Of a stretch of 64,000 nucleotides of DNA, positions 11,837 to 24,496 are shown piece by piece (the stretch's first letter is position 1; the number at the start of each line of letters is the position of its first letter). Below the pieces are notes generated by a model. It worked only from the letters and a program-made list of their open reading frames with translations, was not told where the DNA came from and made no database searches. The position numbers and the translations under genes are program-made. The stretch comes from Drosophila persimilis (taxonomy: Eukaryota; Arthropoda; Insecta; Diptera; Drosophilidae): the NCBI RefSeq assembly GCF_003286085.1, contig NW_020825288.1, positions 15,686,001 through 15,750,000 of the forward strand. The letters run 5' to 3'.

Positions 11837-14800
11837 TTTTCGTCCTTCCTGCCGGAGCGGCGCCGCTGAATGTTTGAATAAAATTAATTGCTTCGTCCAG
11901 TTATTGTTGCCCTTGGCTTTGGCAGTGTCGTTGATTTATGTAGTTTTTCTTTCTGGCCGATGACAAAGCTCTACGATATGTTTCACCGGATCCTTTTGTT
12001 GGAATTGAAAAAACAGAACAAAAACACAGAGCTAGAATCGAACAGATACAAGCGGAGGGCAATGGGTGGCGCTACTAATTGAACCCCGTGTCAAAGGATA
12101 TACGAGCATAAAAAAAGAAGATAACCAAATCGAAATCGAAGCGAAGACGGGGCGAAGAAAGTGGAGAATGAAATATAAATAAGTAAACGGAGCGACAAAC
12201 TCATGCAGAAAAGTTCAAAGGATACGCTCTGCCAGTGCCGTTATAAATAAATAACAAACATTAGAGAGAAGAAGAGGAAGCAGCTCGAGGAGCAGGATCC
12301 AGGGCAGGACTCGAAGCTGGAGACAGGAAGTACGTACTCGCATGAAAGGGAAAGGAACAGAGAGGAACGAAACGGAGGCAATGCTCGTACAGAAGGGCAG
12401 ACACAAACACAAACACAGACATACAGACAAAGTACAGAAGAGACACACGGAAAACATGGTCCAGCGGCAGACGAGTGGGCGTGGCAGACGCCCAAGCATC
12501 CGATCCGAAGTCTCTAAATGTATGTAGTCTGTACATATGTATGTGTTTGTCAACTTAAATAATTTAAATGCCAAATTCAAACGAATCCATGTGTTTAATA
12601 TTTGAATAAGCCATCCTGCCATCTGCCACCTGCCACTGCCACTGCCACTGGCACTCCTTCCTTTAGCGACCCTCACTTTGGTCCTTGGTCTCAGTACCTT
12701 TTTTGTTAGGTCTCTTGCTTTATTTCCTTCTTGTCAATTTGGTTTTGCCAGAGTTAACATTAAACTGAAGTTGAAGCACTCGGCGGAAGCGGAAGTTGCC
12801 AGTTCAGTTTGTCCGTCAGTAAAGGATATTTTTCCGTTGCTAAACTTTGATTTTGGCTCGGAAAAAGTGCGGATCTGGTTATGGTTTTCAGAGAGACTCG
12901 AATTTTAGCTACTGCAAGCACTAATTGACATTTCGCGAGTTATGAGGAATGTTCTTTCCCACGGTTTATTTAAAGTTTATTTTGTTTTCTCTCACAGAGT
13001 GCGGACTAGTCCTGAGCGCTTTCATGTCTTAATAATTATTGTTTTTTTTTTATTGACCACAAAACGGGCGACAACGCAGCACTGTCCAGGGTATCTCCGC
13101 GCGGCTTCAGGCTTCCGAACTAACTGAAGCTGCGAGCACGCGATGTGCGGCCCACAGTCCTCGGGAGCATCAGCATCGTCATCGTTCAGCAGTGCTGCTG
13201 CTGCTGCGGCTGAAGACTTCGTGGCCTCGGGTCGTCCTCTCGACGCTCGTTTACACGACCGCTGGGAGTCCTGTTACAGGACGCCTTTCTCGCAAGAGCA
13301 CCAGCAAAGAGAGTCGAAGAGAGGATGCTGCGCCACAGCAGCAACAGCGACTCTGTAGCTTTGTCGCTTGGCCTTTTGGAGAATACCTTTGGCTCTAACA
13401 GCGCTGTATAGGCCTTAACAGCGCTCTTATAACCCTTAACAGTAGCTGCTGCTGTCAGAGCAAACAGCTGTTATCAGCCATCCTGCTATAAAGTGGAGTC
13501 CCCCCCGATTGTTCAGGGTTAGGAATCGGGCTCTCCTTTCTGCTAAACATTAACATATTCATATAGGCTGGCCAATAGCAGGATAACTTTTCCCACCTGC
13601 CTTTGAGCGGCGTGCCTGGCACCTTTCGTGCTGCTGTCTGCGTCAAGTTTTATAGTTAACGGATATCCCTGGTAGTTAAATGCAGACAACAACCAGGGCA
13701 GATTGTCCGGCTGTCCGACTGTCCGGACTGCAGCTGCATGTAAAAATATTACGTGCAGAGCTGGAAGATAGAAGACAGCAGCAGCAGCAACAGTAGGGAG
13801 TGCGGGTGGAGCCGGAGCCGGAGCAGGAGCAGGACCGACGACGACGGCAGCACAAAGTCATCTTATCATTTCATGAATAATGCAGGGATTTGTTAGGGAC
13901 ACATGACTGGAATTTTACGCAAAAGTTGTGATGATGTTGCCGCTGCTGCTCCAGCTCCAGCTCCTCCTCCATTCTCCACTCGCCAGTTACCAACCGCCAA
14001 CACTTTGAGGTTGTTGTTGTATGCTACAGTATAACTGCACTTTGCTGCCACTGCCACTGCTGCTGCTGCTTCTGCTGCTGCTCCTGGGTGCGGCAATCAA
14101 CAGAAAATTGCAGATTTTAAATTCAAAGCATTTTCGTTGCTGTCCCTTTTAAGCTCACTTCGTTGCTCGTTGTCTCATCTCTCCGTAACGCTATTTCACT
14201 CTTCTCCACTGAATGGACCCCTCCAACCACCCTGTTTAGAATGCAACTTAATTTCCACGAATAATTTTTGATGCTCAAATATGAATATTAAAACAAAGAC
14301 AACGTGCACCCGAGCATATGCTACCTACGCTTTCTTTTACTTTCCTTTGCCGGCTAAACAGGAAGTTAGTCTGCTGTAAATACCATTTCCGGCGCTTTTC
14401 ACACCACATCAAGCACATGCCAAGGCATTATATGCAGCTACCTGCTGCCAGGAGTCGCCTCTATCTGGCTGCTATTTATTTTATGTGAGCTTCCCTCGTC
14501 TCTGTTCTCAAGTCACGTGACAACTCCAACTTTATGCCATGCTAAAAAAAAGATGGAAAACTTGCCAAAAATGCAGAGGAAACACCGAAAAAAATGTCAA
14601 CTTCTTTCGGGCTGCACTTACACACACGCAAAGATTCCTCTGCGTGTGTGTGTGGGAGGGGGGAAGGATGTAAAAAACTTTCCCTACATATAAATCAGGA
14701 ATTTGAAAAATTCATAACTTTAAGTTTGCTTTATGACTTTTGTTTATAACGTGTTACCACACGGCGCGCCGTAGCGTTTGCGTAATGCATGCCATGCATA

Positions 14801-15769
14801 CGCAGATTTTACCATGAACCAAATTCAGGCGCACATTCCCGACCACAGTCTTCAATAATTGATTAGCCCATTCCCAGTATATGCTGTGATAAAGTTATTT
14901 TCTTTACAGAACCCTAATGGTGAGAGGAATGCGGATAAAAAGGAAGAGAAACATGATTTTATAAACGGTTTGCTGACATTTCTGCAAGAAAGTATCATTT
15001 ATTGATTTATTTTTATATAGCTTGAAGTAGAACTAAAGAAACAGTGTTGTGAGTCACTATAAAGCTTCTTTTGATTCCGAAAATTTAAGAAATTATGATT
15101 CTGGCTTGATTGTAAGCTTAAAGTCACGCCGTAGAATGCCAAGTCTCTCCTCCTTGAGAGTTCACCGATACCCAAAATAGGACCAGTAGTACGATTATTT
15201 ATGAACTTGCACATCTAGTAGATTCGCCGAAAATCACTCTTACAACGAGATGCCCGACTTTAAGCCAAACGTCGTCTTGTTTGGCATCTGAAAGTCCGTA
15301 AACTGGTTTTATTTGCCTCCCAATCTGCGGAAAATCTCAATAGCTGCTTGCTAGTGAAAAATCCCATCCCCGACTGATACATTTTTTGCTCTGTGAAAAA
15401 AAATCCCATAAAACGTTTGGTCACTGGCGCTCACTTCGATTTCTTGCTGATGTCGTTTGAAATTATATTATTATTTATTCATTTAGTAATAATAATATTC
15501 CAATATTCCCAAATTTTCTGCAAAAACATGTTTTTAGATTCAGATCCAGTATATAAACTATTTAAAAAGATATTCGATGCCATGTCTGATCGATAAGTTT
15601 AGAAAGCAACAACAATTAAATACTTATCAAAAAAAACTTATCTGTTCAGATAACAATATTTTATAAATATTTCTTGGAAGCTTTTGCTAAATATTTTGAT
15701 TTATTTATAGATTAGACTTACCATAGGTAGAGGCATTTTCAATAGATTTCGTGGGCGAATGTTACAGAA
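11837..15769. other. Upstream DNA of the beat gene, up to the tRNA
   Basis: No coding region is supported. The stretch holds a CTGCCA-type repeat near 12610-12655, GA-rich and CAG-rich tracts, the phased AACAG motif cluster at 13396-13472, and AT-rich DNA from about 14680 onward. The beat promoter must lie somewhere here or closer to 11836, but no convincing TATA/initiator pair was found. Open frames over 13143-13398 and 13676-14096 are low-complexity products of GCT/CAG tracts. Confidence 0.55.
13396..13472. promoter_or_regulatory. Phased AACAG motif cluster with palindromic E-box
   Basis: TAACAGCGCT at 13396-13405, TTAACAGCGCT at 13415-13425 and TTAACAG at 13436-13442 recur every 20-21 bases, about two helical turns. 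They are followed by the perfect palindrome AACAGCTGTT at 13463-13472, which contains a CAGCTG E-box. The first copy extends into another palindrome, ACAGCGCTGT, at 13398-13407. The phasing suggests a cis-regulatory module of the beat gene 1.6 kb downstream. The binding factors are unknown; bHLH proteins are the obvious candidates for the E-box. Confidence 0.35.
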
Positions 15770-15851
15770 GCAGCCGTGGCCGAGCGGTTAAGGCGTCTGA
15801 CTAGAAATCAGATTCCCTCTGGGAGCGTAGGTTCGAATCCTACCGGCTGCG
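15770..15851 (+). tRNA. tRNA-Ser-AGA: tRNA-Ser (anticodon AGA)
   Basis: An 82-nt type II tRNA gene without intron. The acceptor stem GCAGCCG pairs perfectly with CGGCTGC, followed by discriminator G. The A-box-like TGGCCGAGCGGTTAAGGCG and the B-box GGTTCGAATCC are both intact. The anticodon loop CTAGAAA between paired stems TCTGA and TCAGA gives anticodon AGA, which reads serine TCT codons and, as inosine, TCC and TCA. The long variable arm (TTCCCTCTGGGAGCG) is typical of serine tRNAs. CCA is not encoded, as expected in eukaryotes. Confidence 0.97.
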
Positions 15852-15865
15852 GTTCGATATCCTTC

Positions 15866-15872
15866 TTTTTTT
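15866..15872 (+). terminator. RNA polymerase III T-run terminator
   Basis: Seven consecutive T residues begin 15 bases after the tRNA-Ser gene, in the right position and orientation to terminate Pol III transcription. Confidence 0.85.
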
Positions 15873-16686
15873 ACAGATTCTTTCTGGCTATTTCGATCAC
15901 TTATCGTTTATACTTTGTGAAATATTGAGATACTGGTACTTGATTCTGGTACGAGCTTTGTGAATGTTAGTTTGCCGATGTACATGAGGGACAAAGGTGT
16001 CGGGCTTTCACATAATAAATTTAATCCGATCAACCAGGTAACTGTTGTTTCGAGTAACTGAGGTGCGGCATTAAGGCTCGCTACCAGCTGCAGTCAAATA
16101 AGTGTTTGCGATGCAATCAGCCTCTGTTTGTTGACATTCGACTCAATTGAATCGGATCCGAGTCAAATGTTGTTTACGGGCAATTTAATTGCTGATTTTT
16201 TATTCAATTACAATGAGTATGCCCTTGTAGAGTGTTCCATGGTGGGCTCCGTGGGCTGCAGCCCACGAAAAGAGACTAAGGATGCCACTTATTTATTGAC
16301 CTAACCGGTTTCACACTCAATTTATACTCTTACAGCGAGCAGTTTGTTTTTACAAAATTATGATGAGCATAAATCGTACCGAAGTTAAAATCAGTGAATC
16401 ATAATTTACACCTGTCAAGTTATTGCAGCCATGTTTTACCTGACATGGAACTGCAAAGTTCAAATATGCAGAACGATAGCATTTTCACAGTTTAATGCCT
16501 TCTCGATTGGAAAGAATTTAACGCTCAAATTTTGTTGCAAACAAAAGTACACTATCTGTTGCAAGTTTGGAATCCGTGTTTGGCCTACAAGAACACAGTT
16601 TTCCATTTTGTTGAGTTTTGCGGTTTGTTTATGCCATTTGTGGTCTAGGGTCTAAATTTGAATATTCTGTTGAATAAATGTGTAAA
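15873..16686. other. Intergenic DNA between the tRNA and the pseudogene candidate
   Basis: AT-biased sequence with no supported gene. The open frame at 16431-16655 has no recognisable domain. A palindrome, GGGCTGCAGCCC, occurs near 16253-16264. Confidence 0.5.
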
Positions 16687-16896
16687 TATATTCGAAGCTG
16701 ATCATTCTCCAGGCGAGTCTTTGGATAAAATTGAGGGCTTTTCTTGTATCTCTGCCCATTCCCCGTCGCTGGAGCCCAGCACATTGACATACTTTCCGTT
16801 CTTCAGCTTCATGGGTTCCCTGCAATCAGGGAGCCGTCATATTTGGCCACAATTTCTTGGCTCATCCTTGAAGCCGAAGCCCCCTGAAGAACTACC
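16687..16896 (-). pseudogene. Possible small frameshifted pseudogene of unknown parentage
   Basis: Read on the minus strand, the stretch begins GSSSGGFGFKDEP. It continues in another frame as EIVAKYDGSLIAG, then returns to the first frame as EPMKLKNGKYVNVLGSSDGE, followed by WAEIQEKPSILSKDSPGE and a stop. The two frame changes compensate and leave protein-like sequence on both sides, which is the signature of a decayed coding copy. There is no obvious intron, poly-A tail or flanking duplication. I do not recognise the parent protein. The plus strand is also open across the region, so a shadow effect cannot be excluded, but its translation is much less protein-like. Confidence 0.35.
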
Positions 16897-17078
16897 TTAA
16901 TGAAAAACTAAATTGTCAATCAGCCATGAATTGAATCAAATGAAGTGTAAAATTACAATTTCATCCAATTTGCAATTAACTCAATGAGAAGATGGAAAAA
17001 AGAGAATGTTTTTTCCAATTTCAAATTATTCCAATGGAACGCACATGCAGCTGGACGACGAGGACTTCCCTGAGTGTT

Positions 17079-17082
<4 letters not shown>

Positions 17083-17109
<27 letters not shown>
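17083..17109. repeat. GT dinucleotide microsatellite
   Basis: An uninterrupted run of about thirteen TG units. It creates accidental open frames rich in Val-Cys or Thr-His on both strands, which are not genes. Confidence 0.95.
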
Positions 17110-19846
17110 ACTCGTAATATGTATAGGTGTGCCGAATGGCAGTGGCGGGCACTTTCACTCTGTGCCACACAACAACCGCAGATTGGAATACAGATACTCG
17201 CACAACAGCACCATCATCGGCATCAGGGACAACACTATGCGGTGGCTGCAACTGCTGACATCATTCCGATGTCAGGGGGCGTGGCAAGTTTAGCGCGTTT
17301 CTTGCAGGGTGCTACCTTGCTGCCTTGCTGCTGCTGCTCCTGCTGCTCCTGCTGCTGGTGCCACTGGAAAAGTGCAAGTTTAATTGCATTGAGTGTAACT
17401 AGTTAATGGCTGAAATTGCAAATTGAAATGGTGACAAAGTAATTGGGGTCAGAAACTCCCCGAGTGCCAACAGCAGCAGCAGAACAGAGTCGCACCGAGC
17501 GCTAATTACAAAACGGACAGGATAGGACACTGCAGCTGCCAATGGGGTCACTTGGCAGTTTTTCGTGCATTTCGCTCTGCCAGCAATAACTGAAAATATG
17601 CAGCGGCAATTGCCACAGCCCCAACAACAAGAAACAGAAGCCGCGCCGCGCTGCGCAGCAAAGAGTTGTGCGAATTGTGAAAGTTCCCTTCCCGGTCGGG
17701 GCTGTCTGTCTCGCTGCGACTCCAAAAACATTTACAAATTGATTTTTTGTTGCCGCTGTCATGTTGAAAATACATTTTTTGGCATATAAATGGCCGTGCA
17801 CAAAACCGCAATGGGACCCCACTACCACTACCACAACCCCGAGAGCAGACGCACAAAAACACGACCACCTGATGTATTTAATGGCACATTTTGGCACAAT
17901 AATAAAATGTCCATAATAAAACGCGCATTTGCATGTTCATTTGCAACACGGCCATAAATGCGAATTTCGCTAAGCAAAACTCATAAGCAGCTAATGCCCG
18001 GCAATAGCTGAACATTAACATTTGCCATTTGGTTGTTGGTTCTGACTCTGACTCTGACCCGTGGCTAACTGCATTTTAATGTGCCCCACAAATTGGCGGC
18101 TCAGATGCACACGACCCGCCAACGCTGCGTATGCGCAATGTGACAGCAGCAGACAAAAATCGATTGGGTGAATGCATCTCCGCCAAAAGTTGGCCACTTT
18201 GAGACAATTGACCCCGCACATCCACAGTAATTTCATATAAATACGTATATCCGCGTTTATCCAGAATATAGTCTTGCAGCTGGTATTGCAGAATGGAACA
18301 CATTCGCTGTATGATGGAGTACCTAATAGTATACCTTAAAGTACATAAGGTTATATCAACATCAGTGCCTCAACTTCAAGATGCACCATGCAAACCAAAG
18401 CAAGTGTTATCTGACCTAAACCAAAATTCATTAGATTATTCTGTTCAACCACATTCAAAGTAATTGACTCTTTATCGAAATTTCACGGGAAAAATTCCAT
18501 TGTTATCTCTTAACAACTGATACAAAATAATAATAATAATAAATATTGGCACTCGAAATCTGAAAAAACTTGAGTTTATTGTGCTTATCAAAATATGTTA
18601 TGATTAATTTTTTGTTAATTACAACAGATTAACCCACTTAATACTTTTTGAAACAATCAATCAATCGCGAATTAAGTTAAACATTCCCAATGGCCCTCGA
18701 GTATCGATAGCCTGCAATTAAACCAGCGTTACATGACAGGCCCTCCACTGACAAAAAATTTAACAAGAGCGCTTTTATTACAAAAAAAAGGGGGGGTAAA
18801 ATGAACCAAAGTGCCACCACACAGCGGAATAAAAAATTATAACAGCAGTAAGCAAAAAGGCATGAAGAGCTAACCCTCGACTGTCCGAAACTTTATATAC
18901 CCTTGAGGAGTCTGTGAAGATGATCAAATTACAAATTATTTTAATATATATAAGAATGAGAACAACGATGGCCTGTCATGAACATCATGAACACACTTCT
19001 TTATGAGCTTATAGCCACTTTTAATATACCTTCTGTGAGGGCATATATGATGGGAATGGCGAACATTTCAATCAATCAAGTGAGCGGTGTGAAAATCACA
19101 CGAGAAGCGTGCAAAGGAAACGGAAACTGTAGCGAATTGTGTGCTGTCCACAGGTAAACACGTAGGTGTGTGTCCGCCCGTGTCTGTGTGTGTGTGTGCG
19201 CCCGTTCGCGGAACGGTGTGGAGATCTGCTTGGGCTACTGCTGTGCGAGTAAATGGCACATGATTTCAATTTTTCAATCAGCGATGCGCACAGTTAGTTA
19301 AGCTTTTTGCATACATTATGCAATTTGGGGGGCCAGAAATAATGCAACGGCAACGGAGCCAGCAGCAGCAGCAACAATAACATCATTAGATAACGCCACG
19401 GCAGCCATCGACGCGTCGGCTGACTGCAATCCAGCCAATGGCGAAGGCGACATTAACTCATCGATCCACCAAGTACCTGTTAAGGGCTTTTGCCGCATTT
19501 ATTCCTGGGCTTCATTTCGATTTACTGTTGGCCAAGTGCCCGGGCCCTATCCAGAATCCCAACGTGGAATCCCACACCAAGTCCTACGCTTTTGTCTCGG
19601 TCTGGTTGTGTGTCTGCCCATGGGGTTGTGTGGTCCTCTGGTTCTCTTTCAGGTCTTTTTTTTAGCTGGTAGCCTGTGCATATTCTGAATGCGCGCATTT
19701 CGATCACGTGATTGAGATTTTTACATTTAAAACGTGACTGAAATATTTTCCAGTTTCGTCACTTCAATGCCTACCACAGAAGGATACATTTTCGCCATTT
19801 ACCATTCCGTGTTCCGCATCCCGCCGCGTCTCCATCATCCGTTCTT

Positions 19847-19878
19847 GGCTCGGCTCGGCTCGGCTCGGCTCGGCTCGG
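19847..19878. repeat. GGCTC pentanucleotide repeat
   Basis: Six perfect copies of GGCTC lie in intergenic DNA. It is a simple tandem repeat. Confidence 0.92.
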
Positions 19879-21961
19879 TCTTCATTCTCCATTCTCCGGT
19901 CACACACCCCACTCTGAATGCAATGAAATGTATTCAATACCCAGTCAATGATGTCCCAAGGACCGTTGGCCTGTGGCTGTCTTTTATTATTATTATTTTT
20001 ATGTGCTGCTCTTCCATTTGTTCAGCTCTCTCTCGCTCTCGCTCTCGGGCCTGGCTCTGGTTTTGCCTCTGTAAAACGAGATGTCCTTTCACCTTTTCTC
20101 CTGTTTTGTCCTTTTCAATCAACGGGAAATGGCCAAGTGTTAACTAGATTTAAATAATGCATTAGTCGCTCCTTCCTGCCTTCGTATCCGCCGGAGGCGA
20201 AAGCTCTCTTCGAAGGTTCGCTATTTGAGATATTCGGGCAACTTGCAGATCATCTGAATATTTGGGGTTAACTCCTTGTTATTGGTACTAGTCTTTACAA
20301 GTCTAGCAAAGTACTAGCACACTGAACTTACTTACCGATTACTGAGCCTCTTTTGCTGGAGCTTAAAATTTGTTAAATTTTCTATCGATATTTTTCAGGC
20401 CCATAAACTATTCAGTTCTTCAAAGAGAGTCCCATTTCATATCCTCAAACATCCTGCTGGATGATGTGAGGGAAGATGGAATTTCTGTCGGCTTTTTGCT
20501 ATTTTCAATCCCATAGAGCCATGGCGATGCATTGACCGACAAATCTCTTAATTTATATGGGATTTTTATTGATTTCCTGGCCTCCACACATAAATAAATA
20601 TAAATGTTTTCGGAAGGTAATGCTTATGCACACACTCTGGAAGCTGAGTGTGAATGTGAATGTGAACGTGAGTGTTGGCAAGCCATTGAAAAGGAGTTTT
20701 CGGGCTTACGAGCGTAAAACAACTGAGTGCCAGAGCCTCATTCGAGAGGCAATTAATTGAAATTGCCTTTTGTGGGGGCCTGACATGTTCGAACGGGTGC
20801 GGCCATGTGGAGGGCCTGAAAAGAACTTGCAAACGAGTCCAAACAAAATGGCATTGGAAAATTTTTGATTAGCCGAGCCATTTGGGGCTTCAGCAAGAAC
20901 TTTCGGCAACTCCAAACTGCCAAAGGGATGGGGGCCCGACGTCAGTTGCCAGGCTGTAAATAAAATTTAATGAAATGATACGATAAAGTTGTGACTGTGT
21001 GATTTACACAGCACTGGTAGACTCAGGCTCAGACTCGGGGAGGTGGCAAGGCACGATTGCATATGGTTTGTTAGCCAAGTCTGTCTTCTCCGGGCTCTCG
21101 CTCTCCCAGCCCCTCCCCCTCCCTGCCACACATTCGCACTGTCTCACTGCCTCAGTCTTTCTTTGTCTCAGTGCGTAATTTCAACATTGGCAATTAAAAT
21201 TTTGTATGAGTTGCTTGCAATCAGTGCCCAAACTTGCCACGCACAAACAAATGCACGTGCACACACAGACACACAGACACACAGGAGCATTCACACATAG
21301 GGATGCATGTGGCGACAATCTCAGCTGGTGTCTGCATAATTTAAAGCATACATTTAGGCTGCCGCTGCTCAGCATCTCCGGCCTGGCTGTGTGATAAATG
21401 CCAACCAGTCAGCACACACACTGACACTGTGGCACACAGACGCACACAGAGATGACACCATCTCGTTGCTGCTGACAATTTCCAACAATTTGCCGAGTCT
21501 GGGACTAGGGCTGGAGCTGGAGTTGGAGTACAGGATCGAGGCTGTGTCCGTGTTTGTTGCAATGATTGCCGTCTTTGGCGCTCTGGCTTGATTATGGTCC
21601 TACGTCCACACACACACACACAGACACACACAGTCACTCACACTTTAAATTTCGTGTATGTAAACTACGAACAAATGTTTAGAGAAAACTTGTTACTTGT
21701 TATTTTGCATATTTGACAAACACTTCACATGCCCAGAGTTAAAGAAGCTTGCAGTTGGCTTAAGTCGCTTTGGCTCCCCACAAACGTGAACCGGGATTCT
21801 TCGCCAAGAATCCCAGCCAGTTGCCAAAGTATTTCAAATTCGAATTATGACCGTACATACTCGTAATTCATTCCAGACGAACATTTGGAGCACTTGGAAC
21901 TTTGCCCAGAAGGATCAGCGTTAAGCTGACATGCATTTAATTGTGAGTGTAACCAGGAGTT

Positions 21962-21967
21962 TTTATT
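21962..21967 (-). promoter_or_regulatory. Candidate poly(A) signal of the EF-hand gene
   Basis: TTTATT on the plus strand reads AATAAA on the minus strand, about 120 bases downstream of the EF-hand stop codon. This is a typical spacing for a short Drosophila 3' untranslated region. Confidence 0.5.
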
Positions 21968-22084
21968 TATCTGGAGTGTGAGTGTATAAACATAAATAAA
22001 GCATGAACGGAACTAATACTAGACGAGCTATCGAGATTTAAGTGGTTCGAGTGTATGCTCTGTGCTGGGATTGTAATCCGTCAG

Positions 22085-24072
<1,988 letters not shown>

Positions 24073-24311
24073 GGTGGCTTTTTCAAAGGCCCTTTTCACT
24101 GGCTATACACAAAATTTGTGTGTTTCCCCGCCTTTTCAGCACTGGCACTGGCTTCGATGTTTTTATTTTCGCTCCACTGAATGGATAACTGCAAGATACT
24201 TGTTACTTTAGCGGCTTTGAAATGCAAACTGAAAGCGAAAAGTAAAGCGGCGGCGACGGCGGCAATGAATAAACAGCGGAGTGCGCCCAGAAAGAGACAG
24301 CAAGAGCTAAG

Positions 24312-24357
24312 GAGAGAGAGATGCAGACACACGTTCGTAAGAGAGAGAGAGAGAGCG
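24312..24357. promoter_or_regulatory. GAGA-rich element upstream of the EF-hand gene
   Basis: GAGAGAGAG at 24312-24320 and a longer GAGA run ending in GCGCG at 24340-24357 lie about 250-290 bases upstream of the EF-hand start codon. GAGA factor (Trl) and CLAMP bind such tracts near fly promoters. A TCAGTG initiator-like site on the minus strand near 24176 could mark the start of transcription. Confidence 0.4.
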
Positions 24358-24460
24358 CGTTGGAATGAATGGAAATGAAATATGAGCTTGTGGGCGGATG
24401 GGGGGCGGGAGGCAGGGGCCCAAACTAGTTACTAAAAAGCATTTACGGTCATATAGAGCA

Positions 24461-24496
24461 GACAGTGCGCCCCACACAGACAGTGCGCCCCACACA
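24461..24496. repeat. 18-bp tandem duplication
   Basis: Two identical adjacent copies of the 18-base unit GACAGTGCGCCCCACACA. A recent local duplication is likely. Confidence 0.9.

Larger units (their letters stand above)
16897..21961. other. Intergenic DNA between the pseudogene candidate and the EF-hand gene
   Basis: No gene is supported. The stretch contains the GT microsatellite at 17083-17109, CTGCTG/CTCCTG runs at about 17325-17360, AT-rich DNA at 18300-19030, the GGCTC repeat at 19847-19878, CA-rich tracts near 21260-21283 and 21608-21640, and DRE-like TATCGATA at 18702-18709 and 20383-20390. Sequence around 18890-19040 with TATATACCCTT and GAGGGCATAT resembles the edges of degenerate obscura-type repeats, but too weakly to call. 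Confidence 0.5.

Noticed and set aside
17083-17109. Alternating GT run as possible Z-DNA or CRISPR-like repeat
   Set aside because: It is an ordinary dinucleotide microsatellite; there are no spacers or arrays of longer direct repeats in the window.
18890-19045. TATATACCCTT...GAGGGCATAT boundaries suggesting an obscura-type repeat
   Set aside because: Only short end-like fragments are visible; the body does not match the recognisable element near 55 kb.
20281-20325. TACTAG-containing stretch resembling a miR-252-like motif
   Set aside because: The mature sequence does not match what I recall and no clean precursor hairpin could be drawn.
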